Shown one piece after another: positions 63,332 to 64,000 of a stretch of DNA of 64,000 bases. Below the pieces are notes generated by a model. That model worked only from the letters and a program-made list of their open reading frames with translations. It was not told where the DNA came from and ran no database searches. The stretch is from Nereocystis luetkeana (Eukaryota > Sar > Phaeophyceae > Laminariales > Laminariaceae), in the NCBI GenBank assembly GCA_031213475.1, contig JARUPZ010000016.1:9936270-10000269 (forward strand), written 5' to 3'. The stretch's first letter is position 1, and each line of letters opens with the position of its first letter. The position numbers were made by a program, and so were the translations under genes.

Positions 63332-63405
63332 CTTGCAGGCAAGGAAGGGTGTTTCACGAAAAAATATGTGTCTGTCACCTTGCAGGCAAGGAAGGGTGTT
63401 TCACG
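63326..63405. repeat. Tandem duplication of the exon 1 acceptor (47-bp period, 2 copies plus a decayed third)
   Basis: The segment TGTCACCTTGCAGGCAAGG recurs at 63326 and 63373, and a degenerate third copy follows to about 63455. The duplicated block includes the last bases of the intron and the first bases of exon 1, so copy 2 carries a decoy CTGCAAG|GTGACA acceptor about 47 bp upstream in transcription order. Confidence 0.8.
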
Positions 63406-64000
63406 TATTTTTCAGTGTTCTTCACCTACCTTCCAAGCAACCGGTATATTTCACGTGTGTGTGTGCATATGAGACGAAAAAGTGGTTTTCTTTTGGGGCG
63501 GGGCTTGCGCCATGAAGGGAGCCGAGTCGGCCTTCAGACAGTACCGTATTAATAGTGGGCCTTTTTATTTCGGCGTCTCAGTGCCACTCGTGTGGTGAAT
63601 GCCCCCCGCCCCCCATCATTATACGGATTTCGATGTGTTTTTTCACCTTCGGCATGCACCTCCCCCCATTGGAGCACGAGTGAAAACGGACCTCTCTAAG
63701 GGACATAGCTCGGTGTCCGTCAAGATAACGATATGATCTTGAACGTGGCGGGCATACATGTTTTTACTGCGGTACGTAAAAGTATGTTGCGCTCTGCTGC
63801 TGCCGCTGCTGTTCCACATGTATGTACGTGCTTCCAGGAACCAGGTACGATATGTATGTAAATACCAACCAAACATTGTACGTATGGTACGCTCGTAGCA
63901 TAAAATTGTGTGAGGATTTGTTGTGTGCTCGATTGTTTTGGGGCGCACTCTATGTCTAGACAGGCCCCTGCGGAGAAAAATAGTGTGCTCAAGCGTATGT
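63406..64000. other. Intronic sequence at right edge, no exon recognised
   Basis: By analogy with exon 23, a short exon of about 86 nt must lie upstream of exon 1. I do not see it here, and the expected spacing of about 1.8 kb places it outside the window. Only a C-rich patch (63600-63670) and unremarkable sequence are present. Confidence 0.5.

Noticed and set aside
868-63331. Two separate tandem genes instead of one
   Set aside because: Exon 23 connects to exon 24 in frame and in domain order, and no start, stop or signal peptide exists near 25-27 kb; not fully excluded without transcripts.

Overview
The window looks like intronic and exonic DNA of a eukaryote with long, repeat-rich introns. 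CpG is abundant, poly-C/poly-G runs are frequent, and there are no bacterial operons, rRNA or recognisable tRNA genes. A large-genome alga or other stramenopile-like protist would fit, but this is a guess from general character; the sequence carries no decisive taxonomic marker.

The main content is one giant minus-strand gene that enters at the right edge and leaves at the left edge, with no start or stop codon found. I reconstructed 42 consecutive exons (63331 down to 868) totalling 6,954 nt (2,318 codons, about 11% of the span). All exon phases are compatible: each donor phase matches the next acceptor phase. The exons encode 19 copies of a roughly 125-residue module that reads like the DUF11 / 'conserved repeat' (TIGR01451-like) beta-sandwich repeat. 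Its core is V-T-N-x-G-N-x-x-L, followed by C-x-P-x-L-x-x-L-x-P-G-x-x-x-x-C, then V-T-Q-x-D-I-D-x-G, and a tail ending P-S-I-x-L-G. Such modules are known mostly from extracellular or surface proteins; a secreted or wall-associated role is inferred. The family assignment comes from reading motifs, not from a search.

The striking point is a higher-order repeat. Exons 1-23 (ten modules, exactly 1,245 codons, about 38 kb of genome) are followed in frame by exons 24-42, which match exons 1-19 one for one. Intron phases are the same, and all 19 pairwise length differences are multiples of three (seven pairs are identical in length). Introns at matching positions share no obvious sequence.

Layout, right to left: 63.3-59.9 kb, exons 1-4 with a 1.08-kb terminal-inverted-repeat element carrying a minisatellite; 59.9-54.9 kb, one intron with two head-to-head satellite arms of about 1.6-1.7 kb; 54.9-38.5 kb, exons 5-15; 38.5-31.9 kb, exons 16-19 with CAAGG and ACTG microsatellites abutting splice sites; 30.9-27.0 kb, exons 20-23; 26.2-25.7 kb, a 524-bp near-perfect palindrome; 25.1-0.9 kb, exons 24-42. 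The introns hold at least 17 copies of one palindromic MITE, several other short dispersed families, many tandem arrays and no recognisable transposase. Positions 1-867 and 63406-64000 contain no exon I could recognise.
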